Shown here: positions 27,969 to 36,912 of the stretch, piece by piece
Layout of the letters: each line of letters starts with the position of its first letter
Position numbering within the stretch: the first letter of the stretch is position 1
Assembly (NCBI GenBank): GCA_947450765.1
Contig: CANFXC010000015.1
Coordinates: 1-46,547 of the forward strand
Reading direction: 5' to 3'
Length of the DNA stretch: 46,547 nt
Source: Comamonadaceae bacterium
Lineage (GTDB): Bacteria > Pseudomonadota > Gammaproteobacteria > Burkholderiales > Burkholderiaceae_C
Notes under the pieces: model-generated
What the model was told of the DNA's origin: nothing
Databases searched by the model: none
What the model saw: only the letters and a program-made list of their open reading frames with translations
Translations under genes and position numbers: made by a program

Positions 27969-28880
27969 TTACTGAGGGCCGAGCTTTTTGATCAGCGCCG
28001 CCAAGGCATCCATCTCGGCAGGTTTCAAGTCTGTCAGCGGCGCGCGCACCGGGCCGGCGTCATGACCCACCAGCTTGGCACCAGCCTTGATGATGCTCAC
28101 GCCATAGCCTGCGACCTTGTTGCGGATGTCCAGGTAAGGCATGAAAAACTCACGCAGCAAATGGTGCTGAGTCGCCAGATCGTCCTTCGCCACCGCGTGG
28201 TAAAAATCCATCGCTGTTTTGGGGATGAAGTTGAAGACAGCGGATGAATACACCGGTGTGCCGAGTGCTTTGTAAGCGGCGGCATAGACCTCGGCCGTGG
28301 GCAAGCCGCCCAGGTAGGCGAAGCGGTCACCCATCTTCATGTAGATTGAAGACATGGTTTCAATGTCGCCGACACCGTCTTTGAAGCCGATCAGGTTCGG
28401 GCAGCGGTCGGCCAAAATAGCCAACGACGCCGGGGTCAGTTTGCAGACATTGCGGTTGTAAACGATCACACCGAACTTGACGCTTTTGCAGACCTGCTCA
28501 ACATGAGCGATCAAGCCCTCTTGACCCGCTTCGGTCAGGTAGTGCGGCATCAACAAAATACCGTGGGCGCCTTGGCGCTCAGCTTCTTGCGCACATTCGA
28601 TGGCAAAACGCGTTGGGCCGCCAGCGCCCGCAATGATGGGGACTTTGCCGCGGCAGGTCTCCACCGCAGTTTTGATGATCGTTGGGTATTCGTGGCCCGT
28701 CAGCGAGAAAAACTCGCCCGTGCCGCCCGCCGCAAACAAGGCCGAAGCACCGTAGGGCGCCAACCACTCCAGTCGTGCCGCGTAGCCCTTGGCGTTGAAG
28801 TCACCCTGCGCATCAAAGTCAGTCACAGGAAACGACAGCAAACCGCTGGACATGATGGTTTTGAGTTCTTGCGGATTCAT
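27969..28880 (-). CDS. kdgD: 5-dehydro-4-deoxyglucarate dehydratase
   Basis: KdgD dehydrates and decarboxylates 5-dehydro-4-deoxyglucarate to 2-oxoglutarate semialdehyde. The 303-residue protein is a DapA-type barrel with [12 protein letters not shown] (about 50-61), Y141 in VIVYNRN and the Schiff-base Lys K167 in [10 protein letters not shown]. It is the first gene of the minus-strand aldarate series and reads away from the GntR regulator. The intergenic region carries a site matching the FadR-subfamily operator consensus. This route differs from the aldolase (GarL) route of E. coli. Confidence 0.95.
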   Translation of the reverse strand: MNPQELKTIMSSGLLSFPVTDFDAQGDFNAKGYAARLEWLAPYGASALFAAGGTGEFFSLTGHEYPTIIKTAVETCRGKVPIIAGAGGPTRFAIECAQEAERQGAHGILLMPHYLTEAGQEGLIAHVEQVCKSVKFGVIVYNRNVCKLTPASLAILADRCPNLIGFKDGVGDIETMSSIYMKMGDRFAYLGGLPTAEVYAAAYKALGTPVYSSAVFNFIPKTAMDFYHAVAKDDLATQHHLLREFFMPYLDIRNKVAGYGVSIIKAGAKLVGHDAGPVRAPLTDLKPAEMDALAALIKKLGPQ

Positions 28881-28947
28881 GAAATGCTTCTTTCAGTGTG
28901 TGAGCAGGGTTGTGAAGGTGCGACAAAGAATTGAGATTAATTTTAAG

Positions 28948-28958
28948 TCGTCATACAA
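28948..28958. promoter_or_regulatory. Candidate FCD-GntR operator between kdgD and gntR
   Basis: TCGTCATACAA fits the general FadR-subfamily consensus TNGTNNNACNA at every fixed position and lies within the imperfect palindrome GTCGTCATACAAC (28947-28959). It is 68 bases before the kdgD start on the minus strand and 120 before the regulator start. Binding by the adjacent GntR protein is inferred. Confidence 0.55.
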
Positions 28959-29077
28959 CCGATATCTTATCTTTGGTAAAAACGCTGTCAAGCAAATATT
29001 GCCTGAATACGGCGAGGCCCCAAGTTGTCAGGCTGCCGCCTTAAACTACAAAATAGCTTCACAAGACTCCTCTGGCC

Positions 29078-29794
29078 ATGCACCCAACCCTTCTACAAGA
29101 CAACAGCACCGGCTCTCTGCCAGAGCGGATCTACGCGCGCGTGGTCGAGGCCATCCTGCGCGGCGACTATGCGCCCAGAGGCAAACTGCCCACAGAAGGT
29201 GAGCTGTCCAGCCACTTTGGCGTGTCCCGCCCGACTGTGCGAGAAGCCCTGTCCCGCTTGCGCTCAGACGGCATCATTGACTCCAAACGCGGCTCCGGCA
29301 GCTTTGTGATTCGTGCACCTGGCACGCCGGCGATCCCCCCAACACCGATCAAAAGCCTAGCCGACATTGAGCGTTACTACGCCTACCGCAGTTATGTAGA
29401 AATGGGTGCGGCGGCAGGCGCAGCGGAGTTTCGCGACGCCGCAGACCTGGACGCGCTGCGTGCCGCATTCGACGCTTTGAATGCCGCCATGGAGAGTGGC
29501 AAGTCTGGCGCTGACGAGGATGTTCAGTTTCATTTGGCCATCGCACGGGCTTCCCACAACCCGTTTTTTGTAACAGCCATAGAGAGCAGCGTCGCACCAA
29601 TTCGTCAGTTCATCGAACTGGCCCGTCACGTCACCGACAAGAAAAGCGCCGAGCGTGTGCGCACCACGCAAGCCGAACATCAAGAGATCATCGACGCCAT
29701 CGTGCGCCGCTCGCCGGCCGATGCCGCTGACGCCATCCGCCAGCATGTGCTGAACGCCAAACGGCGTATTTTTGAGAGCACCCCAGCGCCTTGA
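29078..29794 (+). CDS. FadR-type (FCD) GntR-family regulator of the aldarate cluster
   Basis: The 238-residue protein has an N-terminal winged helix (about 8-75, LPTEGELSSHFGVSRPTVREALSRL) and a C-terminal FCD ligand-binding domain (about 90-225). The FCD metal-binding histidines are visible in FHLAIARASHN, AEHQEIID and RQHVLNAKRR. It lies between the divergent kdgD series and garD, so it very likely represses both and responds to an aldarate or pathway intermediate. Candidate operators match the FadR-subfamily consensus at 28948 and twice near 29827-29857. Confidence 0.9.
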   Translation: MHPTLLQDNSTGSLPERIYARVVEAILRGDYAPRGKLPTEGELSSHFGVSRPTVREALSRLRSDGIIDSKRGSGSFVIRAPGTPAIPPTPIKSLADIERYYAYRSYVEMGAAAGAAEFRDAADLDALRAAFDALNAAMESGKSGADEDVQFHLAIARASHNPFFVTAIESSVAPIRQFIELARHVTDKKSAERVRTTQAEHQEIIDAIVRRSPADAADAIRQHVLNAKRRIFESTPAP

Positions 29795-29826
29795 ACTCAG
29801 CTTCAATGGCTCACCGTCCCGTCAAG

Positions 29827-29858
29827 TTGCTTGACAACTTTTAAAGTTGTCAGATAAT
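29827..29858 (+). promoter_or_regulatory. garD promoter with two GntR-like operator sites
   Basis: A perfect -35 TTGACA (29831-29836) and GATAAT (29853-29858) are 16 bases apart. Two sites each matching TNGTNNNACNA with one mismatch, TTGCTTGACAA (29827-29837) and TTGTCAGATAA (29847-29857), start exactly 20 bases apart, two helical turns. Between them lies a 21-bp inverted repeat with perfect 10-base arms (TGACAACTTT, 29832-29841, and its complement, 29843-29852). The promoter is thus covered by regulatory sites. Confidence 0.7.
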
Positions 29859-29909
29859 TTAATTGATCCCTAAGACTGCCGCTATCACCCAATTCGCCCA
29901 TTGACACCC

Positions 29910-31499
29910 ATGCCAACTCCCGCTGCAACCACCGCGTCCCAGCCCATCATCATCCGCATGCACGAGCGCGACAACGTGGCAATCGTGGCCAATGACGGCG
30001 GCCTGCCCTCAGGCACCCAACTGCCCGACGGTCTGGTCTTGGTCAACGCGGTTCCGCAGGGTCACAAAGTCGCGCTGGTGGATTTAAAAGCCGCAACGCC
30101 CGTGCTGCGCTATGGCATCCCGATTGGCTACGCACTGAAAGACATTCCAGCCGGCAGCTGGGTGCACGAGCGGCTGCTGGACATGCCATCAGCCCGAAGT
30201 CTCGACAACTTACCGATCGCCACCGTCAAGCCGGCGCCCATGCCAGCGCTGGAGGGCTACACCTTTGAAGGCTTTCGCAATGCCGACGGTTCGGTCGGTA
30301 CGCGCAACATTCTGGCCATCACGCAAACCGTGCAGTGCGTCGCCGGTGTCACCGACTTTGCCGTGCAACGCATCAAAGCCGAGTTGCTGCCCCGATTTCC
30401 CAATGTCGACGACGTGGTGGCGCTGGAGCACGGCTACGGCTGCGGCGTGGCGATTGACGCGCCCGACGCCATCATCCCAATCCGCACTCTGCGCAACATC
30501 AGCCTGAACCCCAACTTTGGTGGCGAAGTGATGGTCGTCAGCTTGGGCTGCGAAAAACTCCAACCCGAGCGCCTGCTGCCACCCGGCAGCATCCCGCTGA
30601 TCGATGTCCGTAACGGTACCGATAACGCACCAGCCCCGCTGGACGTGGTCTGCCTGCAAGACGATGCGCACGTGGGCTTCATGTCGATGGTTGAATCGAT
30701 CATGCGTCAGGCCGAACAACACCTGCAACGCCTGAACGCCCGTCGCCGCGAAACCGTGCCCGCGTCTGAGCTGGTGGTCGGCGTGCAGTGCGGCGGCAGC
30801 GATGCATTCTCTGGCGTCACGGCCAACCCGGCGGTGGGCTTTTGCACCGACTTGTTGGTGCGAGCCGGCGCCAGCGTGATGTTTTCAGAAACCACCGAAG
30901 TCCGCGACGGCATTGACCAACTGACCTCACGCGCCACCACACCCGAGGTCGCGCAAGCGATGATCCGCGAGATGGCCTGGTACGACGCCTACCTGCAGCG
31001 CGGCGGCGCAGACCGCAGCGCCAACACAACGCCCGGCAACAAAAAAGGCGGTCTGTCGAACATCGTCGAAAAAGCCATGGGCTCCATCGTCAAGTCGGGC
31101 TCGGCACCGATTGCCAATGTCTTGTCCCCGGGCGAAAAGCTCAAGGCCAAAGGGCTGACCTACGCCGCCACGCCGGCCAGCGATTTCATCTGCGGCACCC
31201 TGCAATTGGCTGGCGGCATGAATCTGCATGTTTTCACGACCGGACGTGGTACACCTTACGGCTTGGCCGCGGTTCCCGTCATCAAAGTGGCCACGCGCAC
31301 CGACTTGGCCAGGCGCTGGCATGACCTGATGGACATCAACGCAGGCACCATCGCCACCGGCGAAAAGACCATTGAAAACGTGGGCTGGGAACTTTTTGAG
31401 ATGATGTTGGAAGTCGCCAGCGGTCGCAAGAAAACCTGGGCCGAACACTGGAAACTGCACAACGCACTGGTGCTGTTCAACCCGGCACCGATCACCTGA
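29910..31499 (+). CDS. garD: Galactarate dehydratase
   Basis: GarD dehydrates galactarate (mucate) to 5-dehydro-4-deoxyglucarate. The 529-residue protein (ATG at 29910; a TTG nine bases earlier is in frame) has an N-terminal SAF-type domain (about 15-90, [10 protein letters not shown]) and the UxaA-family catalytic part with [41 protein letters not shown] and [12 protein letters not shown], whose Cys and His residues bind the metal. It lies downstream of the GntR gene behind its own promoter. tspO starts 8 bases after its stop, so read-through is likely. Confidence 0.95.
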   Translation: MPTPAATTASQPIIIRMHERDNVAIVANDGGLPSGTQLPDGLVLVNAVPQGHKVALVDLKAATPVLRYGIPIGYALKDIPAGSWVHERLLDMPSARSLDNLPIATVKPAPMPALEGYTFEGFRNADGSVGTRNILAITQTVQCVAGVTDFAVQRIKAELLPRFPNVDDVVALEHGYGCGVAIDAPDAIIPIRTLRNISLNPNFGGEVMVVSLGCEKLQPERLLPPGSIPLIDVRNGTDNAPAPLDVVCLQDDAHVGFMSMVESIMRQAEQHLQRLNARRRETVPASELVVGVQCGGSDAFSGVTANPAVGFCTDLLVRAGASVMFSETTEVRDGIDQLTSRATTPEVAQAMIREMAWYDAYLQRGGADRSANTTPGNKKGGLSNIVEKAMGSIVKSGSAPIANVLSPGEKLKAKGLTYAATPASDFICGTLQLAGGMNLHVFTTGRGTPYGLAAVPVIKVATRTDLARRWHDLMDINAGTIATGEKTIENVGWELFEMMLEVASGRKKTWAEHWKLHNALVLFNPAPIT

Positions 31500-31507
31500 A
31501 GAATCCC

Positions 31508-32014
31508 ATGAGCAACGAATCACCGCCCGTCAAAGCTCTGAGCCCCATCTTGATAGCCGGCTTAGCGGCGCTGGGGGTGGCGGTCTTGGGCGGTCTTCTG
31601 ACCGAGATCGGACCTTGGTACAAAAGCTTGATTCAACCAGCGTTCAAACCGCCAGACGCTTGGTTTGGGCCCGTTTGGACCTTGATTTTTGTGTTGTCGG
31701 CCGCTGCTGGCGCTACGGCTTGGAAGAAAACGCCTGACCAAGCCAGTCGCTATTGGCTGATCAGCCTTTTTGCGGTCAATGCGAGCCTGAATACGCTTTG
31801 GAGCTTGCTGTTTTTCAAGCTACAACGCCCAGACTGGGCGCTGCTTGAAGTTGGCTTTTTGTGGCTCTCCATCGCCGCACTGATATGGGCGATGAAAAGC
31901 TACTCAAGCCGAGCCAGCGCCCTGCTGTTGCCCTATTTGTTGTGGGTGTCTTTCGCGATCGCGATCAACTACGCCACCGTGCAACTCAACGGGCCGTTCA
32001 GCCCGCCTTTTTGA
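31508..32014 (+). CDS. tspO: TspO/MBR family tryptophan-rich sensory protein
   Basis: TspO proteins are five-helix membrane proteins that bind porphyrins and, in Rhodobacter, regulate photosynthesis genes in response to oxygen. The 168-residue protein shows five hydrophobic segments and typical motifs: GPWYKSLIQPAFKPPDAWFGPVW, NTLWSLLFF and the C-terminal YLLWVSFAIAINYATVQLN. An N-terminal extension of about 15 residues precedes the first helix. A GAAG ribosome site and an 8-base gap tie it to garD. Its 3' end overlaps the HiPIP gene on the other strand by 17 bases. No photosynthesis genes are in the window. Confidence 0.93.
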   Translation: MSNESPPVKALSPILIAGLAALGVAVLGGLLTEIGPWYKSLIQPAFKPPDAWFGPVWTLIFVLSAAAGATAWKKTPDQASRYWLISLFAVNASLNTLWSLLFFKLQRPDWALLEVGFLWLSIAALIWAMKSYSSRASALLLPYLLWVSFAIAINYATVQLNGPFSPPF

Positions 32015-32309
32015 CGTAAGCGCTGCACCAGCCGTTAGCCGCCACCAGCTTGCCAGCAAACAGAGCACAGCCGCCGCTTGCGTCAGCTGGCTTGCCAGCG
32101 TAGAGCTGGCAGTTCGAGCACTTCTGGGCTGCTGCGTGCTTTGGGTATTTTTTAGCGTCCACCTTCGTGGTGTCAGCCGCATAACCCAGTGCCGCAGCTT
32201 GCGGGTCTTTTTCGTCAACCTTGGCTTGGGCCATGGCTTGCGATGCGATCACTGCAGTCGAGGCCACAGCGACTTGCATCATGAATACTCGGCGGTTTGT
32301 GCTTTTCAT
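31998..32309 (-). CDS. High-potential iron-sulfur protein (HiPIP)
   Basis: HiPIP is a small periplasmic [4Fe-4S] electron carrier, serving either a photosynthetic reaction centre or respiration. The 103-residue precursor has a Tat-type leader (NRRVFMMQVAVASTA, cleavage after AMA-QA) and four cluster cysteines C64, C67, C81 and C95 in family spacing (C-x2-C-x13-C-x13-C). The aromatic and glycine residues around them (QLYAG, GGCALF, NGWCSAY) are typical. It stands alone on the minus strand and overlaps the end of tspO by 17 bases. Confidence 0.94.
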   Translation of the reverse strand: MKSTNRRVFMMQVAVASTAVIASQAMAQAKVDEKDPQAAALGYAADTTKVDAKKYPKHAAAQKCSNCQLYAGKPADASGGCALFAGKLVAANGWCSAYVKKAG

Positions 32310-32525
32310 GAATTACTCTTTTTAAATGGTTACGGAAACAATAATTCTAGGCCAATCAAATCGAGGAGCGCTACTGATCAAGAAGCGCGTCAACCTCCGC
32401 CACCTGTATTTCTGAGCATGATTTGTTTTTTCCCATGAACTTGCCTCAAAATAATGCTCAGGCAGAAACAGTTTTGCCCTCTAGCGCTGACCAGCGCTCC
32501 CATGTTCACCCATCAAAGGACTTGC

Positions 32526-33410
32526 ATGAAACTCTCAATTCTCATGACCGCGGCTCTCCTCGCGGCAGGCATCACCACGGGTGTCAGCGCACAAACACTG
32601 AAAAAAGTAGCCGATAGCAACAAGATCACCGTGTCTTACCGTGAGTCATCGGTTCCCTTCAGCTACCTGATAGGTTCAAGCAAGGCTGTCGGATTTTCGG
32701 TAGAACTCACGGACATCATCATTGACGACGTGCGCAAGAAGTTGCGAAAGCCAGGCCTGGAAGTCGCCACGATGCCGGTGACTTCCCAAAACCGCATCCC
32801 CTTGCTGGTCAATGGCACCTACGATCTGGAATGCGGGTCAACCACCAACAACTCCGCAAGGGGCAAAGACGTTGCATTCTCCATCAATATGTTTTATACC
32901 GGCACACGTCTTTTGACCAAGAAGTCTTCCGGCGTTAAGAACTACGTTGATCTCGCTAAGAAAACTGTTGCCAGCACCACCGGCACCACCAACGCCCAGG
33001 TCATCCGTAAATACAACGCAGATAAAAACCTGGACATGCAAGTCATCCTCGGAAAAGACCACGACGATTCCTTGCTGCTCGTTGAAAGTGACCGAGCCAC
33101 GGCCTTCGCCATGGACGATATTTTGCTGTTTGGTTTGATGGCCAACTCAAAGAATCCAGCGTCATTGCAGGTGGTCGGAGACTCGCTGCAAGTCGAGCCT
33201 TACGCGTGCATGCTGCGAAAAGACGACCCCGAGTTCAAGGAACTGGTGGACGACACAATTGCCCGCCTCATGAAGTCGGGCGAATTTGCCAGGATGTATA
33301 GCAAGTGGTTCGAGTCTCCCATTCCGCCCAAAGGCACTAATTTGAGCCTGCCGATGAGCCAACCCTTGAAAGACAACCTGAAAGCCATGAGCGACAAGCC
33401 TGCCATGTAG
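32526..33410 (+). CDS. gltI: Glutamate/aspartate-type ABC transporter substrate-binding protein
   Basis: This is a periplasmic binding protein of the amino-acid family (SBP_bac_3), close in pattern to GltI. The 294-residue protein starts at the ATG at 32526 with an AAAGGA site; the signal peptide ends after VSA-QT. Ligand-pocket segments are YRESSVPFSYL, VGFSVELTDIII, LVNGTYDLECGSTTNN and the C-terminal YSKWFESPIPPKG. The permease and ATPase genes that normally follow are absent; instead a NIPSNAP gene relic begins right after the stop. It may work with a transporter encoded elsewhere. The gap upstream shows only an 8-base inverted repeat (CTGAGCAT/ATGCTCAG, 32412-32461). Confidence 0.9.
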   Translation: MKLSILMTAALLAAGITTGVSAQTLKKVADSNKITVSYRESSVPFSYLIGSSKAVGFSVELTDIIIDDVRKKLRKPGLEVATMPVTSQNRIPLLVNGTYDLECGSTTNNSARGKDVAFSINMFYTGTRLLTKKSSGVKNYVDLAKKTVASTTGTTNAQVIRKYNADKNLDMQVILGKDHDDSLLLVESDRATAFAMDDILLFGLMANSKNPASLQVVGDSLQVEPYACMLRKDDPEFKELVDDTIARLMKSGEFARMYSKWFESPIPPKGTNLSLPMSQPLKDNLKAMSDKPAM

Positions 33411-33628
33411 TTCACCCAGCCGGGCAAATGGCGGGACTATCTGAGCCTTTATGAGCAAGAAGGCTTGCAGATTCAGCTTCGCATTCTCGGGCGCATGGTC
33501 GGCTACTACGACACCGATCACTGACGCCGGCCCGCATCAAAATTGTGGCAACGCTGTTGATGCGGAGCACGCAAGAGATCGCGTTGGCTCTGCGCTCAAG
33601 CAACGGTCGTTGGACAGGTTTTAACTGA
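33411..33628 (+). pseudogene. NIPSNAP-family gene relic
   Basis: Directly after the gltI stop and in the same frame, 37 codons (33411-33521) read FTQPGKWRDYLSLYEQEG, then LQIQLRILGRMVGYYDTDH and a TGA. This matches the N-terminal half of NIPSNAP proteins (PGK..EYL.LYE.EGL.IQ...LG.LVGY). There is no start codon of its own. After a shift of one base, the following frame (to 33628) has weaker likeness to the family's second half, with IKIVATLL and a RWTGF end near where family members have a W..F/Y motif. The first part is fairly sure, the second tentative. It runs into the 3' end of the Stealth gene on the other strand. Confidence 0.55.
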
Positions 33629-34687
33629 GGCATCCGCACTTGAGATCCGTTCAAACTCAGAAGGTTTGAACAGCATCAGCTGCAAGGACGCCCTCACGTT
33701 TTCCAACCGTGGGTCCTCAGCATGCGCATCATCGGTGGTGTCATTGATGCAAAAAAAATCGAGCGCACCAAACTGATCTGCCAGCAGCTTGAGTTCTGTG
33801 GCTTGATCGATATCGCCGGTGGACACATAGCGGTGACGATAGTTTTTGACGCGGGCCAGACCATGGGCCAGTGCCCAGCGCAACACGAAGTCAGACACAA
33901 TGGTCGGCTTGTCCCAGATCCGGAACACGGTCGATCGGACCCCATCAAAGAGTTCCGTAGCCTCTTCTTCGAGTTCCCACAACAGCGACTTGAGCATGGG
34001 CCGCGGCGAATGCGCGAAAGTCCGGAAAGTGCTTCTGTAGAGCGGGTCCATGGCCCTGATCGGCTTGGCGACAGCACCCGACAAGGGTCGCGCTTGGGCA
34101 GCAGCTTTATGAGCCAACCACTGATTCGACAATCTGCAGGCGTTCTCAGGCGCCGTCGCATCCGTTCTCAGCACTTCATCAGATACGCCCGGATCGTCCG
34201 ACCAAGTGACGTAGAAACCACCAGGCCAGAACCAGTCATCAACGTTCACCGGCGCGCCAAAAAAAACGTCATCATTGAAATAAAAATAACGTTCAGAGAG
34301 CCCGGGAATGCGGTGAATATAAGACTCGATATTGCTGGAGTCGAAAGTCGGCAATGAGGCCTCAGGGATCAGATCCCGGTGGTCAACCAGCGTCATCCTG
34401 TCTGACGTTTTCAGCCAGTCAGGCGTCTGTCCGTCGGTGACCAGATAAATGTGTCCGTGGCTTGGGAAAAATTTCTCGAGCGCGCGCAAACTGTAAAGCA
34501 GTTCATCGTTGTCGCGAAAGCGTCCTTCGACGTTGCCAAATTTGGCAATGGCCCCGTTGCTTTCAGCGCTAAGTTTTCGCAATGCATGGCGGCGTTTGGC
34601 GCGCCAGCCCAAGTCTTGCCCGTCGACCCAAAGATAAACGATGTCAACAGGCGAGTCATCAGGCGTGGCCGGTAGGTTGTGGCGCAT
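33596..34687 (-). CDS. Stealth-family sugar-phosphate transferase (capsule type)
   Basis: Stealth proteins are hexose/GlcNAc-1-phosphate transferases related to the animal GlcNAc-1-phosphotransferase; bacterial members build capsule or surface polymers. The 363-residue protein shows conserved regions in order: CR1 DIVYLWVDGQD (about 15-25), CR2 RFRDNDELLYSLRALEKFFP (about 57-76) with HIYLVTDGQTPDWL, CR3 RIPGLSERYFYFNDDVFFG (about 127-145), and a less obvious CR4. No signal peptide is seen. No other capsule gene lies beside it. The last 10 residues or so are encoded opposite the NIPSNAP relic, so the C-terminus may have changed. Confidence 0.87.
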   Translation of the reverse strand: MRHNLPATPDDSPVDIVYLWVDGQDLGWRAKRRHALRKLSAESNGAIAKFGNVEGRFRDNDELLYSLRALEKFFPSHGHIYLVTDGQTPDWLKTSDRMTLVDHRDLIPEASLPTFDSSNIESYIHRIPGLSERYFYFNDDVFFGAPVNVDDWFWPGGFYVTWSDDPGVSDEVLRTDATAPENACRLSNQWLAHKAAAQARPLSGAVAKPIRAMDPLYRSTFRTFAHSPRPMLKSLLWELEEEATELFDGVRSTVFRIWDKPTIVSDFVLRWALAHGLARVKNYRHRYVSTGDIDQATELKLLADQFGALDFFCINDTTDDAHAEDPRLENVRASLQLMLFKPSEFERISSADASVKTCPTTVA

Positions 34688-34986
34688 GGGAAAGTAGATT
34701 CAATGCCTGGCGGTTAGGACTTCAAAAAAAGTCCCCAAGTGTAGTGAACTGATGGCCTTGGCACCTGAGCAGCAATGAGTCCCGTTATTCATGACGTGGT
34801 GATGTCGCTTGGCGCTTGCGAGTTGGGCATCGAGAAACTTCAAGCAGAAGGCTCCCACCTACAGGCAGCGTCGAACAAGACCGGCAAATATCCAGAAGGC
34901 AGCCCTTGAGACTGGTGAATTGCTGGGCGTCATGTCGTACTCAAAACAGCCTATTCACTTTCAATTCTTGAGAAAGAAAAGTCTCT
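34688..34986 (+). other. 299-base gap with one weak 44-codon frame
   Basis: Between the divergent Stealth and PHA synthase genes I see a short hairpin (GGACT/AGTCC, 34716-34733) and a 44-codon frame from the ATG at 34775 to the TGA at 34907-34909. The frame starts MSPVIHDVVMSLGACELG, has no good ribosome site and resembles nothing I know. The region probably contains the promoters of both genes, but I cannot point to them. Confidence 0.3.
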
Positions 34987-36840
34987 ATGCCGATGCCTGA
35001 AACTCGATCTGAAAATGGGCGCCTTGAAGTGACCCCGAGAAACAGCGCGGTTGAGCGTATCTCCGCCAAGGGACTGAGGCGACGCGGCGATGTCCGCTCG
35101 TTTTTTGAAAGAACGGCGCATCCCAACTCCGCCATAGAAGCGGCCGCAGCCCTTGATCACAGCGTTCGAATGAGCATGGCATCGATGACTGGTGGTTTGT
35201 CTCCCGTGTCACTTGGATTGGCTGTGGCTGACTGGGCAGGACATTTGGCGGCTTCGCCGGGTACTTTTTCACGCCTGACGACCCAAGGTAGCCTGGCGTG
35301 GATACAGGCCATGCAACAAGCGATCACCTGCCAAGGCGTGCCTTCCGCTGATACGAGATATGCCGATAAAGCGTGGCATGCATGGCCCTTCTGCGCGCTG
35401 GCCAGTGCCCATAGCGTCGCTGAAACGTGGTGGAAAGAAGCCACTGTGCTGCGCGGAATGGAGCACCACCACGAGGACCTGATGCAACTGTTATCTCGGC
35501 AGTGGCTGGACATGCTAGCGCCCAGCAATTGGCCTTGGTCGAATCCAAAAGTCATCAAAACCACCCTTGAAACGCAAGGTGCGAACTTATTACGCGGTGC
35601 CGCCCATGCCTATGACGACTGGCGGCAAAGTCAAGGGCTGTTGCCGCTGAAACCAGAAGAGCACCTTTACCGTCCAGGCTTAGAAGTCGCCTGCACGCCG
35701 GGCGAAGTGGTTTACCGCAATCATCTGGTCGAGTTGATTCAATACACGCCGACCACACGGAAGGTGCAACGTGAACCGCTGTTCATCGTGCCGTCGTGGA
35801 TCATGAAATACTACATTCTTGACCTTTCACCGCACAATTCCATGGTGCGTTACATGGTCGATCAAGGCCACACCGTGTTCATGCTGTCATGGCGCAACCC
35901 AGACGAGTCAGACGCGCTGCTTGACATGCAAGATTACTTGCAACTCGGTGTCATCGAGCCTTTGGCAGTTATCACTGAAAGGACTGGTGGCATCCCCATC
36001 CACACCACCGGCTATTGCTTGGGCGGCACGCTGCTGACCATGGCTGCAGCCGCGTTGGCCAGCAGCGACGTTGTGCACAGCGCGCCGATTGCACCGCTGG
36101 CCTCCATGACCCTGCTGGCAGCCCAGCTGGACTTTCGTGACGCCGGCGAGATGGGTGTGCTACTGGACGAAGCGCAGGTTGCTCTGCTCGAAGATATCAT
36201 GGCCGAGCGTGGCTTTCTCACGGGTCACCAGATGGCGGGCTCGTTCCAGTTCCTGAGAGCGCGCGACTTGGTTTGGTCGGCGCGCATGCGCGAATACTTG
36301 CTGGGCGAGCCAGACGTGCCAAACGACCTGATGGCGTGGAACGCCGACGTCACGCGCATGCCAGCGGTCATGCACACCAACTACCTGCACAGCTTGTATC
36401 TACACAACGAATTGGCAGAAGGACGCTACGAGATACTGGGCGAGCCGGTGTACCTGGGTGACGTGCAACTGCCGATATTTGCTGTCGGCACCTTGAAGGA
36501 CCACGTGACCCCGTGGCGTTCAGCCTACAAAGTCAAGCGCTTGGTACATGCTGATGTGACATTTGTCTTGACCAGCGGTGGCCACAATGCGGGCGTTGTT
36601 TCAGAACCCGGCCATGCAGGCCGCGATTACCAACTCATGCTCACCAAAGCGACTGATCGGCGAATATCACCCGAGGCTTGGAAGCAGCAGGCCCCCCATT
36701 TCAAAGGCTCGTGGTGGCCCGCTTGGCATGAGTGGCTGGTGGCGCATGGCAGCGGCATGGCGCCAGCGCGTCAACTATCGCCTTTGGATTCAATCGCGCC
36801 GGCACCTGGCGAGTATGTGATGACGCGGTATCGGGATTAA
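34987..36840 (+). CDS. phaC: Poly(3-hydroxyalkanoate) synthase, class I type
   Basis: PhaC joins 3-hydroxyacyl-CoA units into storage polyester. The 617-residue protein has an N-terminal PHBC_N segment (about 55-95, MASMTGGLSPVSLGLAVADWAGHL), the PhaC N-domain (YRNHLVELIQYTP, PLFIVPSWIMKYYILDLSP) and an alpha/beta-hydrolase core. The triad is complete: C344 in the lipase-like box GYCLGG, D505 in GTLKDHVTPW and H533 in TSGGHNAGV. phaA, phaB and phasin genes are not nearby, so this is a stand-alone synthase, perhaps a second copy. A second ATG at 34993 (MPETRS) is possible; the gene precedes the acetyltransferase-like gene by about 70 bases. Confidence 0.93.
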   Translation: MPMPETRSENGRLEVTPRNSAVERISAKGLRRRGDVRSFFERTAHPNSAIEAAAALDHSVRMSMASMTGGLSPVSLGLAVADWAGHLAASPGTFSRLTTQGSLAWIQAMQQAITCQGVPSADTRYADKAWHAWPFCALASAHSVAETWWKEATVLRGMEHHHEDLMQLLSRQWLDMLAPSNWPWSNPKVIKTTLETQGANLLRGAAHAYDDWRQSQGLLPLKPEEHLYRPGLEVACTPGEVVYRNHLVELIQYTPTTRKVQREPLFIVPSWIMKYYILDLSPHNSMVRYMVDQGHTVFMLSWRNPDESDALLDMQDYLQLGVIEPLAVITERTGGIPIHTTGYCLGGTLLTMAAAALASSDVVHSAPIAPLASMTLLAAQLDFRDAGEMGVLLDEAQVALLEDIMAERGFLTGHQMAGSFQFLRARDLVWSARMREYLLGEPDVPNDLMAWNADVTRMPAVMHTNYLHSLYLHNELAEGRYEILGEPVYLGDVQLPIFAVGTLKDHVTPWRSAYKVKRLVHADVTFVLTSGGHNAGVVSEPGHAGRDYQLMLTKATDRRISPEAWKQQAPHFKGSWWPAWHEWLVAHGSGMAPARQLSPLDSIAPAPGEYVMTRYRD

Positions 36841-36912
36841 GTCGTTCAATCCTGATGAGAGTTCAACTCACATGCGTCCGCTTGGTTTGCGGCTTTGATG
36901 GGACTTGTTTCG

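Noticed and set aside
34809..35000. 63-codon frame before phaC
   Set aside because: It overlaps the phaC start, has no ribosome site and no similarity I can see; basic, low-complexity make-up suggests chance.
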